From: Chloroflexota bacterium
Lineage (GTDB): Bacteria; Chloroflexota; UBA11872
Length of the DNA stretch: 64,000 nucleotides
Direction: 5' to 3'
Assembly: GCA_022825895.1 (NCBI GenBank)
Contig: JAJDVX010000020.1
Coordinates: forward strand, 1 to 64,000
Each line of letters opens with the position of its first letter. Position 1 is the stretch's first letter. Below are positions 1 to 8,525 of the stretch, piece after piece. The notes beneath the pieces were generated by a model. That model was not told the origin of the DNA. It did not search any database and saw nothing but the letters and a program-made list of their open reading frames with translations. The position numbers were made by a program, and so were the translations under genes.

Positions 1-590
1 TTGAGGGAGAGGGCTGGGGTGAGGGTGGCTGCCTGGGCCCGCAACCATGCCGAGGGCTAAGCAACCCTTCACGGTCAATTCGCCTCTTCAGCTTCCAGAG
101 CGAAGCTTGTCTGGCCTCTCTACGCGTCGCGCTTAAGCGAGTAGGCGAGTCCACGAATCGGCGTCTGCGAGGGCGGTTGCGGCAAAAGCCAAAGGCAACG
201 CCGAGCCCCTCTTTCTCCCTCTCCCTTGAGAGACCCCTGCAAACCGTCCCTCGCGCCCCAAGCTGCGTCCGCTCTTGCTCCCTCTCCCTTGAGGGAGAGG
301 GCTGGGGTGAGGGTGGCTGCCTGGGCCCGCAACCATGCCGAGGGCCAAGCAACCCTCAGCGTTCAACTCGCCTCTTCAGTTTCCAGAGCGGAGCTTGTCT
401 GGCCTCTCTACGCGTCGCGCTTAAGCGAGTAGGCGAGTCCACGAATCGGCGTCCGCGAGGGCGGTTTCGGCAAGAGCCAACGGCGATGCCGAGCCCCTCT
501 CTCTCCCTCTCCCTTGAGGGAGAGGGCTGGGGTGAGGGTGGCTGCATAGGCGCGCAACCATGCCGAGGGTCCGGCAACCCACCCCACTTG
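1..590. repeat. REP-like direct repeats with long palindromes
   Basis: A unit of about 230 bases occurs from 1 to ~232, again from 289 to ~518, and a third, truncated copy runs from 514 to ~590. Units begin with TTGAGGGAGAGGGCTGGGG and end in a C/T-rich arm, so each junction forms a near-perfect 22-base palindrome (280-301 and 505-526; a degenerate one at 217-234). The window starts inside the first palindrome, so the array probably extends leftwards. The palindrome resembles widespread bacterial REP-type elements (established class), but no RAYT transposase is visible here. Open frames across it are low-complexity readings of the repeat, not genes. Confidence 0.8.
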
Positions 591-643
591 CCTCGCCTCT
601 TCGTCCGAGTGGACTGGACACCTCGCAAACTCCCAGTCACTCA

Positions 644-1321
644 ATGAAGACACCCCCGTCCCTCCAAATCCGAACCCTCGCCGAATTCTTTGGCACCGCC
701 TGGCTCCTCATCGCCATCGTCGGCTCTGGAATCATGGCCGAACGCCTCACCGAAGACCCCGGCCTCCAACTCCTCCAGAACGCCCTCGTCACCGGCTTCG
801 CCCTGGCCGCCATCATCGCCGCCCTGCGCCCGGTCTCCGGCGCTCACGTCAACCCCGCCGTCACCCTCACCGCCGCGGCCGTCGGTCAACTCTCCTGGCG
901 TGAAGCCGCCAGCTACCTCCCGGCCCAGGTCGCCGGCGGCATCGCCGGCACCCTCCTCACCAACGTCATGTTTGGCCTGCCCCCCGCCGAAATCTCCGGA
1001 ACCGTCCGTGACGCCCCCATCACCTGGCTCGGCGACCTCGTCGCCACCGTCGGCCTGCTCAGCCTTATCTTCACCCTCGTAGCCACCCGGTCCTATAACT
1101 ACCTGCCCGGCGCTGTCGGTGCCTACGTCGCCGGCGCCTACTACTTCACCTCATCCACCGGCGTCGCCAACCCCGCCGTCGCCATCGGCCGCATCTTCAC
1201 CGACACCTTCGCCGGCATCGCCCCCCAATCCGCTCTGATCTTCATCCTCGTCCAACTCGCCGCCGCCACCCTCGTCACCCTCACCCACCGCCTCTTGGCA
1301 GCCTCCAACCGCTCGACGTAG
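644..1321 (+). CDS. MIP/aquaporin family channel
   Basis: Predicted inner-membrane channel of the major intrinsic protein family (water, glycerol or small uncharged solutes). The 225-residue protein has about six hydrophobic segments and both half-helix NPA boxes: HVNPAVTL after the second membrane segment and VANPAVAIGR near the C terminus, the expected internal pseudo-repeat. The length is normal for the family. The ATG at 644 is chosen because the longer frame to 560 runs back into REP-repeat sequence. Substrate cannot be told from sequence. A diverged copy of its last ~42 codons lies downstream at 2567-2701, with an unrelated secreted-protein gene between. Confidence 0.88.
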   Translation: MKTPPSLQIRTLAEFFGTAWLLIAIVGSGIMAERLTEDPGLQLLQNALVTGFALAAIIAALRPVSGAHVNPAVTLTAAAVGQLSWREAASYLPAQVAGGIAGTLLTNVMFGLPPAEISGTVRDAPITWLGDLVATVGLLSLIFTLVATRSYNYLPGAVGAYVAGAYYFTSSTGVANPAVAIGRIFTDTFAGIAPQSALIFILVQLAAATLVTLTHRLLAASNRST

Positions 1322-1555
1322 TGGACGTGCCTTCAACGGCGCGGCTCGAACCGCACTAACGTCAATTCCACTCCATTCCGATTGGTTCAGGCGTAGCCCC
1401 CTGTCGCAGCCGCCCTGCCGAGCAACGGAATCGTTCTGGCAGCCCGCACATCGACAGTTCTGTCATTGAAGTCTTGGATTGCCGTTCCACTTAACAAGGC
1501 TTGATTTGCATTAGTCAATCACTCTCGATAAGGTCACCAGCAAGCGCGTCGTCAG

Positions 1556-2365
1556 ATGAGTCACTCCATGGTCGCCCGCAAGTGCCTCCTGGCACCCTCG
1601 ACGACCCTCGTCATTCGCTTCGTGCTAATCGTCCTCTTGGCAAGCACTGCATTCTTGTTATTCGCACGCGAATCCAACGCCTGTTCATTCACACGACCAG
1701 GATCTCCAACCGTAGAACTGCAAAAGTCCACGTATGTATTCGCTGGTAAAGTCGTTGCTGTACACCGAGTTCCGAATGATGAAGTGTATGAATTTAAGGT
1801 CGATACAGTGTGGAAAGGACCGCTGTACGAGACAACGTATATCGTAGGGCTATTGGAGTCATATGCGGGCACATCGTGTGCGGGTAGCCTTCGCCCATTC
1901 GCTCTTGGACGCAATTACCTCGTTTACGACGACAATCATGTTGCCAGTCTCACGGGTCTATTAGAGCACAAAAGTGAAGACCTCGCCGAACTAGGTAAAG
2001 GCAGGTCCCCGACTTCCGGGACGAAGGCGCCCATCCCCGAAATCCTGCAAGAGACAAGGAATGCTCCGAGACCACGCGAAGATCAGTCCACGACTCCCGC
2101 GATGATGTCGCCAACGCCGGTGCCAACCAATGGGAAGGAAACCCCAACTTTCACGCCGCGGTCCCTGACACAATCCTCCACGCTAGAAGGCGCGACGCCG
2201 GTGCCCCGACTGGAAGCCGAGAGGACAATCCCGACGCCGCCGGCTTCTGAGCAACGGACCTCCCTGCAGTGGCCATTAGTCGTGCTGCTAGCGCTCCTCG
2301 CGGCCGCGCTGATCGGCTCCGTGGCGCTCGTTCGAACTCGACGCACTCGGCAAATCGAAGAGTAG
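1556..2365 (+). CDS. Membrane-anchored secreted protein with NTR/TIMP-like domain
   Basis: A 269-residue predicted exported protein. An N-terminal hydrophobic helix (about residues 20-38) is followed by Cys43 in NACSF, then a beta-rich stretch (FAGKVV, YEFKVDTVWKG, a later conserved-looking Cys pair near SCAGS and a YLVYDD strand) typical of bacterial netrin/TIMP-like (NTR) domains, in which a Cys close to the mature N terminus is characteristic. A Pro/Thr/Ser-rich linker (about 150-235) leads to a C-terminal membrane helix with an Arg-rich tail, so the domain should sit outside the cell. Base composition looks less GC-rich than the neighbours, and the gene lies between an aquaporin gene and a decayed copy of its 3' end, suggesting acquisition. 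ATG 1568 is an alternative start. Confidence 0.6.
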   Translation: MSHSMVARKCLLAPSTTLVIRFVLIVLLASTAFLLFARESNACSFTRPGSPTVELQKSTYVFAGKVVAVHRVPNDEVYEFKVDTVWKGPLYETTYIVGLLESYAGTSCAGSLRPFALGRNYLVYDDNHVASLTGLLEHKSEDLAELGKGRSPTSGTKAPIPEILQETRNAPRPREDQSTTPAMMSPTPVPTNGKETPTFTPRSLTQSSTLEGATPVPRLEAERTIPTPPASEQRTSLQWPLVVLLALLAAALIGSVALVRTRRTRQIEE

Positions 2366-2566
2366 ATTTCGGTCATGCGTCTCACGTGGCGCTGGCCGGC
2401 GCATCCTTCTGTTTCCGAGAAAACTCTGCCTCACCTCTAGCAGACTTGGAGCCAGTTGTTCGGAATCGCCGAGCTGTGTTCGCTGCATTCCTCCCGGACC
2501 TGACTTTGCCTGCCTCCGATTCAGGAGGGAGGCGCCAGCCGAGTGTCGATCACCGCCGACCCGCCG

Positions 2567-2701
2567 ATGTCCATCGACCGCATCGTCACCGACACCCTCT
2601 CCGGCATCACCCCCCAATCCGCCGCCATCTTCATCCTCACCCACCGAACCACCGCCACCCTCACCCAACGCCTCTTGGCAGCCTCCAACCGCTCCCCGTA
2701 A
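2567..2701 (+). pseudogene. Decayed copy of the aquaporin gene 3' end
   Basis: Reading from the ATG at 2567 gives 44 residues ending at a TAA, and from the fourth residue it aligns with the C terminus of the aquaporin at 644-1321: DRIVTDTLSGITPQSA against GRIFTDTFAGIAPQSA, and an identical RLLAASNRS end. There is an in-frame loss of three codons in the middle and several substitutions, but the frame and the position of the stop are retained. Nothing of the 5' part of the gene is visible upstream (2366-2566), so this is a 3' fragment, not a decayed full-length gene. It is in the same orientation as the intact gene. Confidence 0.75.
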
Positions 2702-2801
2702 GCTTCGCCTCCCCAATGCTTGGGGATTGCCACTCCTTGAACGGAGCGAGATCGCCCAATCCTCAGCGGCCATAGATACCTGACATGCGAAAGAAAGCTA
2801 A

Positions 2802-3961
2802 ATGAGCGCCGAACCCCAACTCTTCAGAATCAACCCGGAAAACCGCGAATCCGAGAAGATCGCCGAAGTCGAATTCGCCAGCCTCGGCTTTCAGGAACGC
2901 CGCGACATCCAGGAATGGGTCGCCGCCAACCCCGGCATCCTCGGGGAAGACCTGCTCATCATCGGCAAGGAATTCAGTGGCTTCGACCGAACCGACGATC
3001 GCCTGGACCTCCTCGCCGTGGACGCCGACGGCAGGCTCGTCGTCATTGAACTAAAGCGAGACGACTCCGGCGCCGACGCTCACTGGCAGGCCATCAAATA
3101 CGCCAGCTACATCCAACACGCCAGCGCCGACGACATTATTCGCATGCTCGCCGAATACATCGGTACATCGGAAGACGATGCCACAAGCAGACTCCTCCAG
3201 CATCTCAACGCCGACGACCTGAACTCGCTGAACAATGACCAGCGCATAATCTTGGCCAGCCATCGGTTCGCCCCGGAAGTAACCTCCGCCGCCCTTTGGC
3301 TGAATGAGAAGGCGCCAGGCGACAACCTGATTTCGTGCGTTCAACTGACGCCGTATCAGGATGGCGACGATGGGCCGCTCTACGTGCAGGCCAGTACAGT
3401 CATTCCCGTTCCGGGCGTTGACGACTACATCATTGGTATCGGTGAATCTTCTGGTGACAATATCCCGGTAAGGCCAGGAATGAGCAAGTTAGCTCAGACT
3501 TTCGCGAAGAATAGGGGTGATGCAATCACACGCTTTCTTCGAGGAGTGTCCAATCGATCAATTGCCGAATTGGGTCCCCAACTAAGGCCGGACAAGACGA
3601 GCCGATGGGCTGGTGGTAACCCTCGTGGCGCTATTGGCACTTGTGGTATTCGCGTCCGTATTGGGGCAACTGGAAGATGTCCTACTTCATCCACCTGGTC
3701 CGGCAAGACGAAGGCTCAAATGAATGGCGTGCATGGCTGGGTCTGGGCTTCTGGGACTGTGAGATTGAAGACCTGGAGCAAAGACTCACTGGCCTTAAGG
3801 TGTTCGAAGATCAGCGATTTGCTAACAGCGAGCTTCATGTGTCGCGCGTCGGTGATGTACAAAATGAATCGTTCGCCCGCGAGTTGTCCAAGACGATTTG
3901 CGAGTTTATTGAAGTCGTCACCCCGAAGATTGAGGCGATTTCCGATGATAGTAATGAATAA
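2802..3961 (+). pseudogene. PD-(D/E)XK nuclease-like gene with frameshift
   Basis: The N-terminal ~270 residues read cleanly from ATG 2802 and contain a restriction-endonuclease-type core: DRLDLLAVD (Asp69), then VVIELKRD (Glu83, Lys85), the spacing expected of a PD-(D/E)XK nuclease like the NucS C-terminal domain. Near 3617-3622 the sensible protein continues in the -1 frame (RYWHLWYSRPYWGNWKMSYF and an acidic, aromatic tail to the TAA ending at 3961), consistent with a one-base deletion. The original frame instead runs on into implausible Arg/Ser-rich sequence to 3977. It may be a real pseudogene or an assembly error. Likely role, by family, is DNA cleavage in defence or repair; no partner gene is adjacent. 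Confidence 0.7.
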
Positions 3962-4134
3962 GGACATGAATGTGTAGCCTGGTGCTGGACGTATTTCGGG
4001 GTGTCTTCTAAGTCTATAGCGCTTCTGTAAGTCATGCAGGTGCCGGTATACGGACGGCTCCACAAGCACTGCTTCCGTCCGCATGAAACCAACAGGCACG
4101 CTGCATGTCTATGCTGGCATTCCAGTCCGCTTGA

Positions 4135-4164
4135 TTGACATACACGAACCCCACTTGTTAAAAA
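4135..4164 (+). promoter_or_regulatory. Candidate sigma-70-type promoter
   Basis: A perfect TTGACA at 4135-4140 is followed after 18 bases by TAAAAA (4159-4164) in a locally AT-rich stretch just ahead of the duplicated small membrane-protein genes. The rest of the gap 3962-4303 shows no gene. Proposed from motif match only. Confidence 0.35.
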
Positions 4165-4303
4165 TTCCAAACGAGCCGTGGGCGGTCGGTTCGCGAAACC
4201 ATCTCAGCCACGGCCGCCAGCGGCGAACTGGCGACCCGCATGCGCGGAAAGTGGCAACTCAAAGAGGAGAACCGCCACGGACGCCACACCCATCATCATC
4301 GCC

Positions 4304-4495
4304 ATGGTCACGGTCGGAGCAACGATCGTCTTTGCCGTCAGCGGCGCGGCTTGGCGCCTCGGCAGTCGGCTGGGAGCCGTCGAACAGCGCCTTGCAGGCT
4401 GCCAGTCGCAGATCCGTGAAATTCGAACCGATATCCGCGAACTCAATCGGAAAGTCGACCGCATCCTCGAACGACTCCCTCCACCACCCGCGTAG
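4304..4495 (+). CDS. Small membrane protein with C-terminal coiled coil (copy 1)
   Basis: A 63-residue protein from ATG 4304: a membrane helix (about residues 1-17, VTVGATIVFAVSGAAW) followed by a charged heptad region (REIRTDIRELNRKVDRILERL) and a Pro-rich end. It is the first of two tandem paralogues with 4705-4983. Similarity between the copies extends upstream into DNA, but in different reading frames because of an indel, so the protein probably begins near this ATG and not at the ATG at 4178. An AAAGAGGAG ribosome-site-like stretch lies at 4261-4269, rather far (about 35 bases) from the ATG, so the start is uncertain. Function unknown; topology suggests a one-pass protein that oligomerises. 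Confidence 0.5.
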   Translation: MVTVGATIVFAVSGAAWRLGSRLGAVEQRLAGCQSQIREIRTDIRELNRKVDRILERLPPPPA

Positions 4496-4704
4496 TGGAC
4501 CCGCCCATCATCCCGCGATGCGCGATCCCACCAGATTGACGAGCCCGAAGGCCGCCTGATACAAACAATCAACGAGCCGTGGGCGGCGGGTTCGCGAACC
4601 TTCCGAGCCACGGTTGCCAGCGACCAACTGGCGATCCGCACATGCGGAACGTGGCTACCCGACAAAGGAGTTCCGCCACGGACGCCACAGCCGTCATCAT
4701 TACC

Positions 4705-4983
4705 ATGATCACCGTCGGGGGCACGCTGATCCTCGCCATTGGCGGAGCAGCCTGGCGCATCGGCATGCGCCTCGGCATGGTCGAGCAAGGCTTGGCCGGC
4801 TGCGAGGACAAAATCCGCGAACTGCGGACCGATGTCCGCGAAATGGGAACCGAGATGCAGGCCAACGTCCGTGAACTACGGACGGAAGTGCATACCGACA
4901 TCCGCGAGCTGCGGACCGAAATCCGCGAAGTCAACCGCAAGGTCGACCGAATCATCGAACGGCTCCCGCCGCCCGTCTCATAG
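4705..4983 (+). CDS. Small membrane protein with extended coiled coil (copy 2)
   Basis: A 92-residue paralogue of the preceding gene: the same N-terminal membrane helix (ITVGGTLILAIGGAAW) and the same end (VNRKVDRIIERLPPP), but 29 extra residues of coiled coil built of repeated RELRTE/D-type units. Duplicated upstream DNA (from about 4173 in copy 1 and 4574 in copy 2) includes a matching AAAGGAG. A longer reading from ATG 4579 is possible, but its N-terminal part is not conserved between the copies. Function unknown. The difference between copies is essentially an in-frame expansion of the coiled coil, which would lengthen a rod-like domain. Confidence 0.5.
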   Translation: MITVGGTLILAIGGAAWRIGMRLGMVEQGLAGCEDKIRELRTDVREMGTEMQANVRELRTEVHTDIRELRTEIREVNRKVDRIIERLPPPVS

Positions 4984-5535
4984 CGGACTCTGCCGCTACT
5001 GCGAGTCGAGGCGCGCTGGCGGATGAGCTGAGGTCGGCCTGCCGGAAGCTTGACGTAGACGCTGCCCGTCCTACGGCTCACGGCTGACTTGACCGTCGAT
5101 CCGGCATTGAACGCGACACGCCTTTCCCCCGAACGCGAACCGACTCCAATCCCAGCGAACCGGCGCCAAATCGATCCAGCCATTGGCAAACTCAGAGCCT
5201 CGATCGCTTCCCTCGACCGAACTCTGAGTTGCTGTTTGTGCTCGGTAAGTGTACACTAGGCCTGACGTTCTCGCAAGCCTTCTCGGAGTTCCCTCGTGCC
5301 CGCCGCCCAAGCCTGCTTCCCCAGATTCCGACCGTGGCTCCCCGGTACCCCCCGCATCGGGATTTTGCAGGCCCCGCGGCGCCTCAAGAGTTTTTTGGAA
5401 AAAACTCTTACCCGCGCGAGGGGCGCCTTCTCCGCCCGTTCCGACGCCGCTCCCACCTCGTCGCCAACCGTCCGGGTTGAGCCGCCCGCCCCCAGGCGGT
5501 ACCGTCAGGCACTGCCTGCCCACGGGACGCCCCGA

Positions 5536-6993
5536 ATGAGCCAGGATCAGAGCCGCCCCAACGTGCTGCTCATCATCACCGACCAGCAGCGCGGCGACTG
5601 CCTGGGCATCGACGGCCACCCCGTCCTGCAAACGCCCGCCATGGACTGGCTCGGCGCCTCCGGCACCTTCTTCCGCCGCGGCTACTCCGAGTCCCCCTCC
5701 TGCATCCCCGCCCGCCGCGTCCTCATGTCCGGCCGGCCGCCCGACGAGGACGGCATGGTCGGCTTCATGAGCGCCCCCTGGGATCCGCCCGCCACCCTCG
5801 CCGGCGAACTCCGCGCCGCCGGCTACGAAACCCGCATGGTCGGCAAGCTCCACCTCCATCCAAAGCGCCATCGCTTCGGCTTCGATGTCCTTGAACTCGC
5901 CGACTCCACCCGCGCCGACGACAACGAGTACCTCGACTGGCTCCACGGCGAATTCCCCCTCGACCGCTGGGCCATGGCCCACGGCGCCACCCCCAACGGC
6001 TGGATCGGCCGCCCCAACCACCTCCCCGAGGAGAAAACCCACACCTTTTGGTGCGTCTCCCGCGCCATCGAGTACCTCGAAAAACGCGACCCCTCCTGCC
6101 CCTTCTTCCTCAACGTCTCCTTCATCGATCCCCACCCGCCCATGACCCCGCCCGACTGGTTCTACGACCGCTATGCGGCCATGGACCTGCCCGAACCTGC
6201 CATGGGCGACTGGATGGAGCCGTGGGACGGCCCGCCCCGCGGCATCCCCGCCGAAAAGGGTCCCTACGGCCAGCGCGGACCCATCGACCCGGGCGCCATG
6301 CACAACCTGCGCGCCGCCTACTACGGCATGATCAACCACATCGACATGCAGCTCAGCCGCCTCTTCCAGTACATGCGAGACAACGGCCTGCTGGAAGAGA
6401 CTTTCATCGTCTTCGTCAGCGACCACGGCGAGATGCTGGGCGACCACCAGATGTACTCCAAGTGCCGCGCCTTCGACGCCTCGGCCCGTGTCCCCTTCCT
6501 GGCCCGCGCGCCCCAACGCATGGGGTTGCCCCGCGAGGTCGTCTGCGATCAGCCCGTCGGCCTGCAGGACGTCATGCCCACCATCCTCGAAGCCGTCGGC
6601 GCCCCGATCCCGGAGTCCGTCAGCGGCCGCAGCCTGCTGCCGCTGATGCGCGGCGACGACGCCGGCTGGCGCACCTACCTGCACGGCGAACACTCCGGCA
6701 TGTACCGCTACATCGACGGCAACCACTGGCTGGTCGATACGCGCTACAAGTACATCTGGATGAGCCAGACCGGCCGCGAACTGTTCTTCGACCTCCACGA
6801 AGACCCGCTCGAGGAGCGCGACCTGTCAGCCCAGACCGACCTCACTCCCTGGCGCGAGCACCTGATCGAGAAGCTGCGCGACCGCCCCGAGGGTTTCACC
6901 GACGGTCAGAGCCTGATCCCCGGCCAGCCCCACGAGCACATGGTCCCCACCAAGGTCCCGCCGGGAATCACCGTCCCGCGACCGGCGCTCTAG
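5536..6993 (+). CDS. Formylglycine-dependent sulfatase (S1)
   Basis: Hydrolyses a sulfate ester, substrate unknown; 485 residues. The arylsulfatase/choline-sulfatase fold is shown by the metal-site TDQQRGD (Asp16), the active-site SPSCIPARRVLMSG in which Cys56 of C-x-P-x-R is the residue converted to formylglycine, and SDHGEMLGDH in the second half. No signal peptide precedes the PNVLLIITD strand, so the enzyme should be cytoplasmic. ATG 5536 is chosen because it lies a few residues before the conserved first strand; the frame back to 5296 is non-homologous. The next gene, 11 bases downstream, encodes a close paralogue, so the two look co-transcribed. A long antisense open frame lies opposite and is ignored. 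Confidence 0.93.
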   Translation: MSQDQSRPNVLLIITDQQRGDCLGIDGHPVLQTPAMDWLGASGTFFRRGYSESPSCIPARRVLMSGRPPDEDGMVGFMSAPWDPPATLAGELRAAGYETRMVGKLHLHPKRHRFGFDVLELADSTRADDNEYLDWLHGEFPLDRWAMAHGATPNGWIGRPNHLPEEKTHTFWCVSRAIEYLEKRDPSCPFFLNVSFIDPHPPMTPPDWFYDRYAAMDLPEPAMGDWMEPWDGPPRGIPAEKGPYGQRGPIDPGAMHNLRAAYYGMINHIDMQLSRLFQYMRDNGLLEETFIVFVSDHGEMLGDHQMYSKCRAFDASARVPFLARAPQRMGLPREVVCDQPVGLQDVMPTILEAVGAPIPESVSGRSLLPLMRGDDAGWRTYLHGEHSGMYRYIDGNHWLVDTRYKYIWMSQTGRELFFDLHEDPLEERDLSAQTDLTPWREHLIEKLRDRPEGFTDGQSLIPGQPHEHMVPTKVPPGITVPRPAL

Positions 6994-7004
6994 CGGGGCG
7001 CGTG

Positions 7005-8525
7005 ATGGCCGACAAGCAGCCCCACATCCTGCTGATCATGACCGATCAGCAGCGCAACGACGCGCTCGGCATCGCCGACCATCCGGTCCTGCAGACGCCC
7101 AGCATGGACTGGATCGGCGCCACCGGCACCCGCTTCCGTCGCGGCTACACCGAGTCCCCCGCCTGCATCCCTGCTCGCCGCGTCCTCATGTCCGGCCAGG
7201 CGCCCTGCGTCAACGGCATGGTGGGCATGACCGGCGGCATGCCCTGGGAGCCGGAAGCCACCCTGGCTGGCGAATTGGGCAACGCGGGCTACGAGACCCG
7301 CATGATCGGCAAGATCCACCTCTACCCACACCGCCGCCGCTTCGGCTTCGATGCCATGGAACTGGCGGATTCCACCCGCGGGGAGGGCAACGACTATTTG
7401 GATTGGTTACACGGCGAGATCCCGCTGAATCGCTGGGCTATGGCCCACGGCGCCACCCCCAACGGCTGGATCGGTCGCCCCAACCACCTGCCCGAGGAAC
7501 TCACCCACACCTTCTGGTGCGTCTCCCGCGCCATCAACTTCCTGGAACGACGCGACCCCGGTCAGCCTTTCTTCCTGAATCTCTCCTTCATCGACCCCCA
7601 TCCCCCATTCACCCCGCCCAAGTTTTTCTTTGACCGCTACGCTGACATGGAACTGCCGGATCCAGTTATCGGCGATTGGGTGGAGCCGTGGAAGGGTCCG
7701 GATCGCGGCATTGACCCCGAGGTGCGCTCCGAGCGGCGCTTCTACCGCCGCGGCATGAATCTCGATCCCTTGCCCATGCATTACATGCGTGCCGCCTACT
7801 ACGGAATGATCAATCACATTGATATGCAGCTCAGCCGCCTTTTTCAGTACATGCGCGACAAGGGCCTGTTGGAGGACACGCTGGTCGTCTTCGTCAGCGA
7901 CCACGGCGAGATGCTGGGCGACCACTACCACATTGCCAAGGGCTACCCCTTTGAAGCTTCGGCCGGCATCCCGGTCCTCATCAACCCGCCGGAGGCCTGG
8001 GGCGCCCCGCGTGCCCAGGTTCTCGACCAGCCGGTAGGGCTTCAGGACGTCATGCCAACCCTCATCGACGCTGCTGGCGCTGACATCCCCTCCTCGGTCA
8101 CCGGTCGCAGCCTGGTCCCCCTGGTGCGCGGCGAGTCTGTCGCGTGGCGCGACGCGCTTCACCTGGAATATGCCAGCGGCGCCCGCACCGAACTGGCGCT
8201 TGGAACGACGCACAACGAACCTCCGCCTGCCGAACAGCAATGGGCCCGCGGCTGGCACGCCCTGGTCAACGACAGCCACAAGTACATCTGGGAGAGCCAG
8301 ACCGGCCAGGAGCTCTTGTTCGACGTCCGCAACGACCAATTTGAGGAACGTGACCTCTCATCGCAGGCAGATCTCATCCCCTGGCGTCAGCGCCTGATCG
8401 AGCAGTTGCGCGACCGCCCCGAAGGCTTCACTGACGGCAGGCAACTCATCACGGGCCGCCCCCATGAACACATGGTCCCCGGACTCGCGCCACCCAGCTA
8501 CAACCCCGGCCCGCCCGTCTACTAG
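7005..8525 (+). CDS. Formylglycine-dependent sulfatase (S2)
   Basis: A 506-residue paralogue of the preceding sulfatase, sharing long blocks (GATPNGWIGRPNHLPEE, FWCVSRAI, YYGMINHIDMQLSRLFQYMR). Metal site TDQQRND (Asp14), formylglycine site ACIPARR (Cys54) and SDHGEMLGDH are intact. It differs by an insertion before the C terminus (about residues 385-415), so the pair may have split substrate range after duplication. No signal peptide, hence probably cytoplasmic. A GTG directly before the ATG (7002) is an alternative start. The 3' end overlaps the convergent MFS gene by four bases. Confidence 0.93.
   Translation: MADKQPHILLIMTDQQRNDALGIADHPVLQTPSMDWIGATGTRFRRGYTESPACIPARRVLMSGQAPCVNGMVGMTGGMPWEPEATLAGELGNAGYETRMIGKIHLYPHRRRFGFDAMELADSTRGEGNDYLDWLHGEIPLNRWAMAHGATPNGWIGRPNHLPEELTHTFWCVSRAINFLERRDPGQPFFLNLSFIDPHPPFTPPKFFFDRYADMELPDPVIGDWVEPWKGPDRGIDPEVRSERRFYRRGMNLDPLPMHYMRAAYYGMINHIDMQLSRLFQYMRDKGLLEDTLVVFVSDHGEMLGDHYHIAKGYPFEASAGIPVLINPPEAWGAPRAQVLDQPVGLQDVMPTLIDAAGADIPSSVTGRSLVPLVRGESVAWRDALHLEYASGARTELALGTTHNEPPPAEQQWARGWHALVNDSHKYIWESQTGQELLFDVRNDQFEERDLSSQADLIPWRQRLIEQLRDRPEGFTDGRQLITGRPHEHMVPGLAPPSYNPGPPVY

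Noticed and set aside
1..590. Possible CRISPR array
   Set aside because: Only three copies, units of ~230 bases, variable spacing and long palindromes; this is a REP-like repeat.
177..647. 156-residue frame across the repeats
   Set aside because: Translates the repeat unit itself; Ser/Leu/Gly-rich without ribosome site or homology-like features.
5071..6798. 575-residue open frame on the minus strand opposite sulfatase S1
   Set aside because: Antisense to a gene with intact catalytic motifs; composition is typical of GC-rich shadow frames and no family motif is seen.
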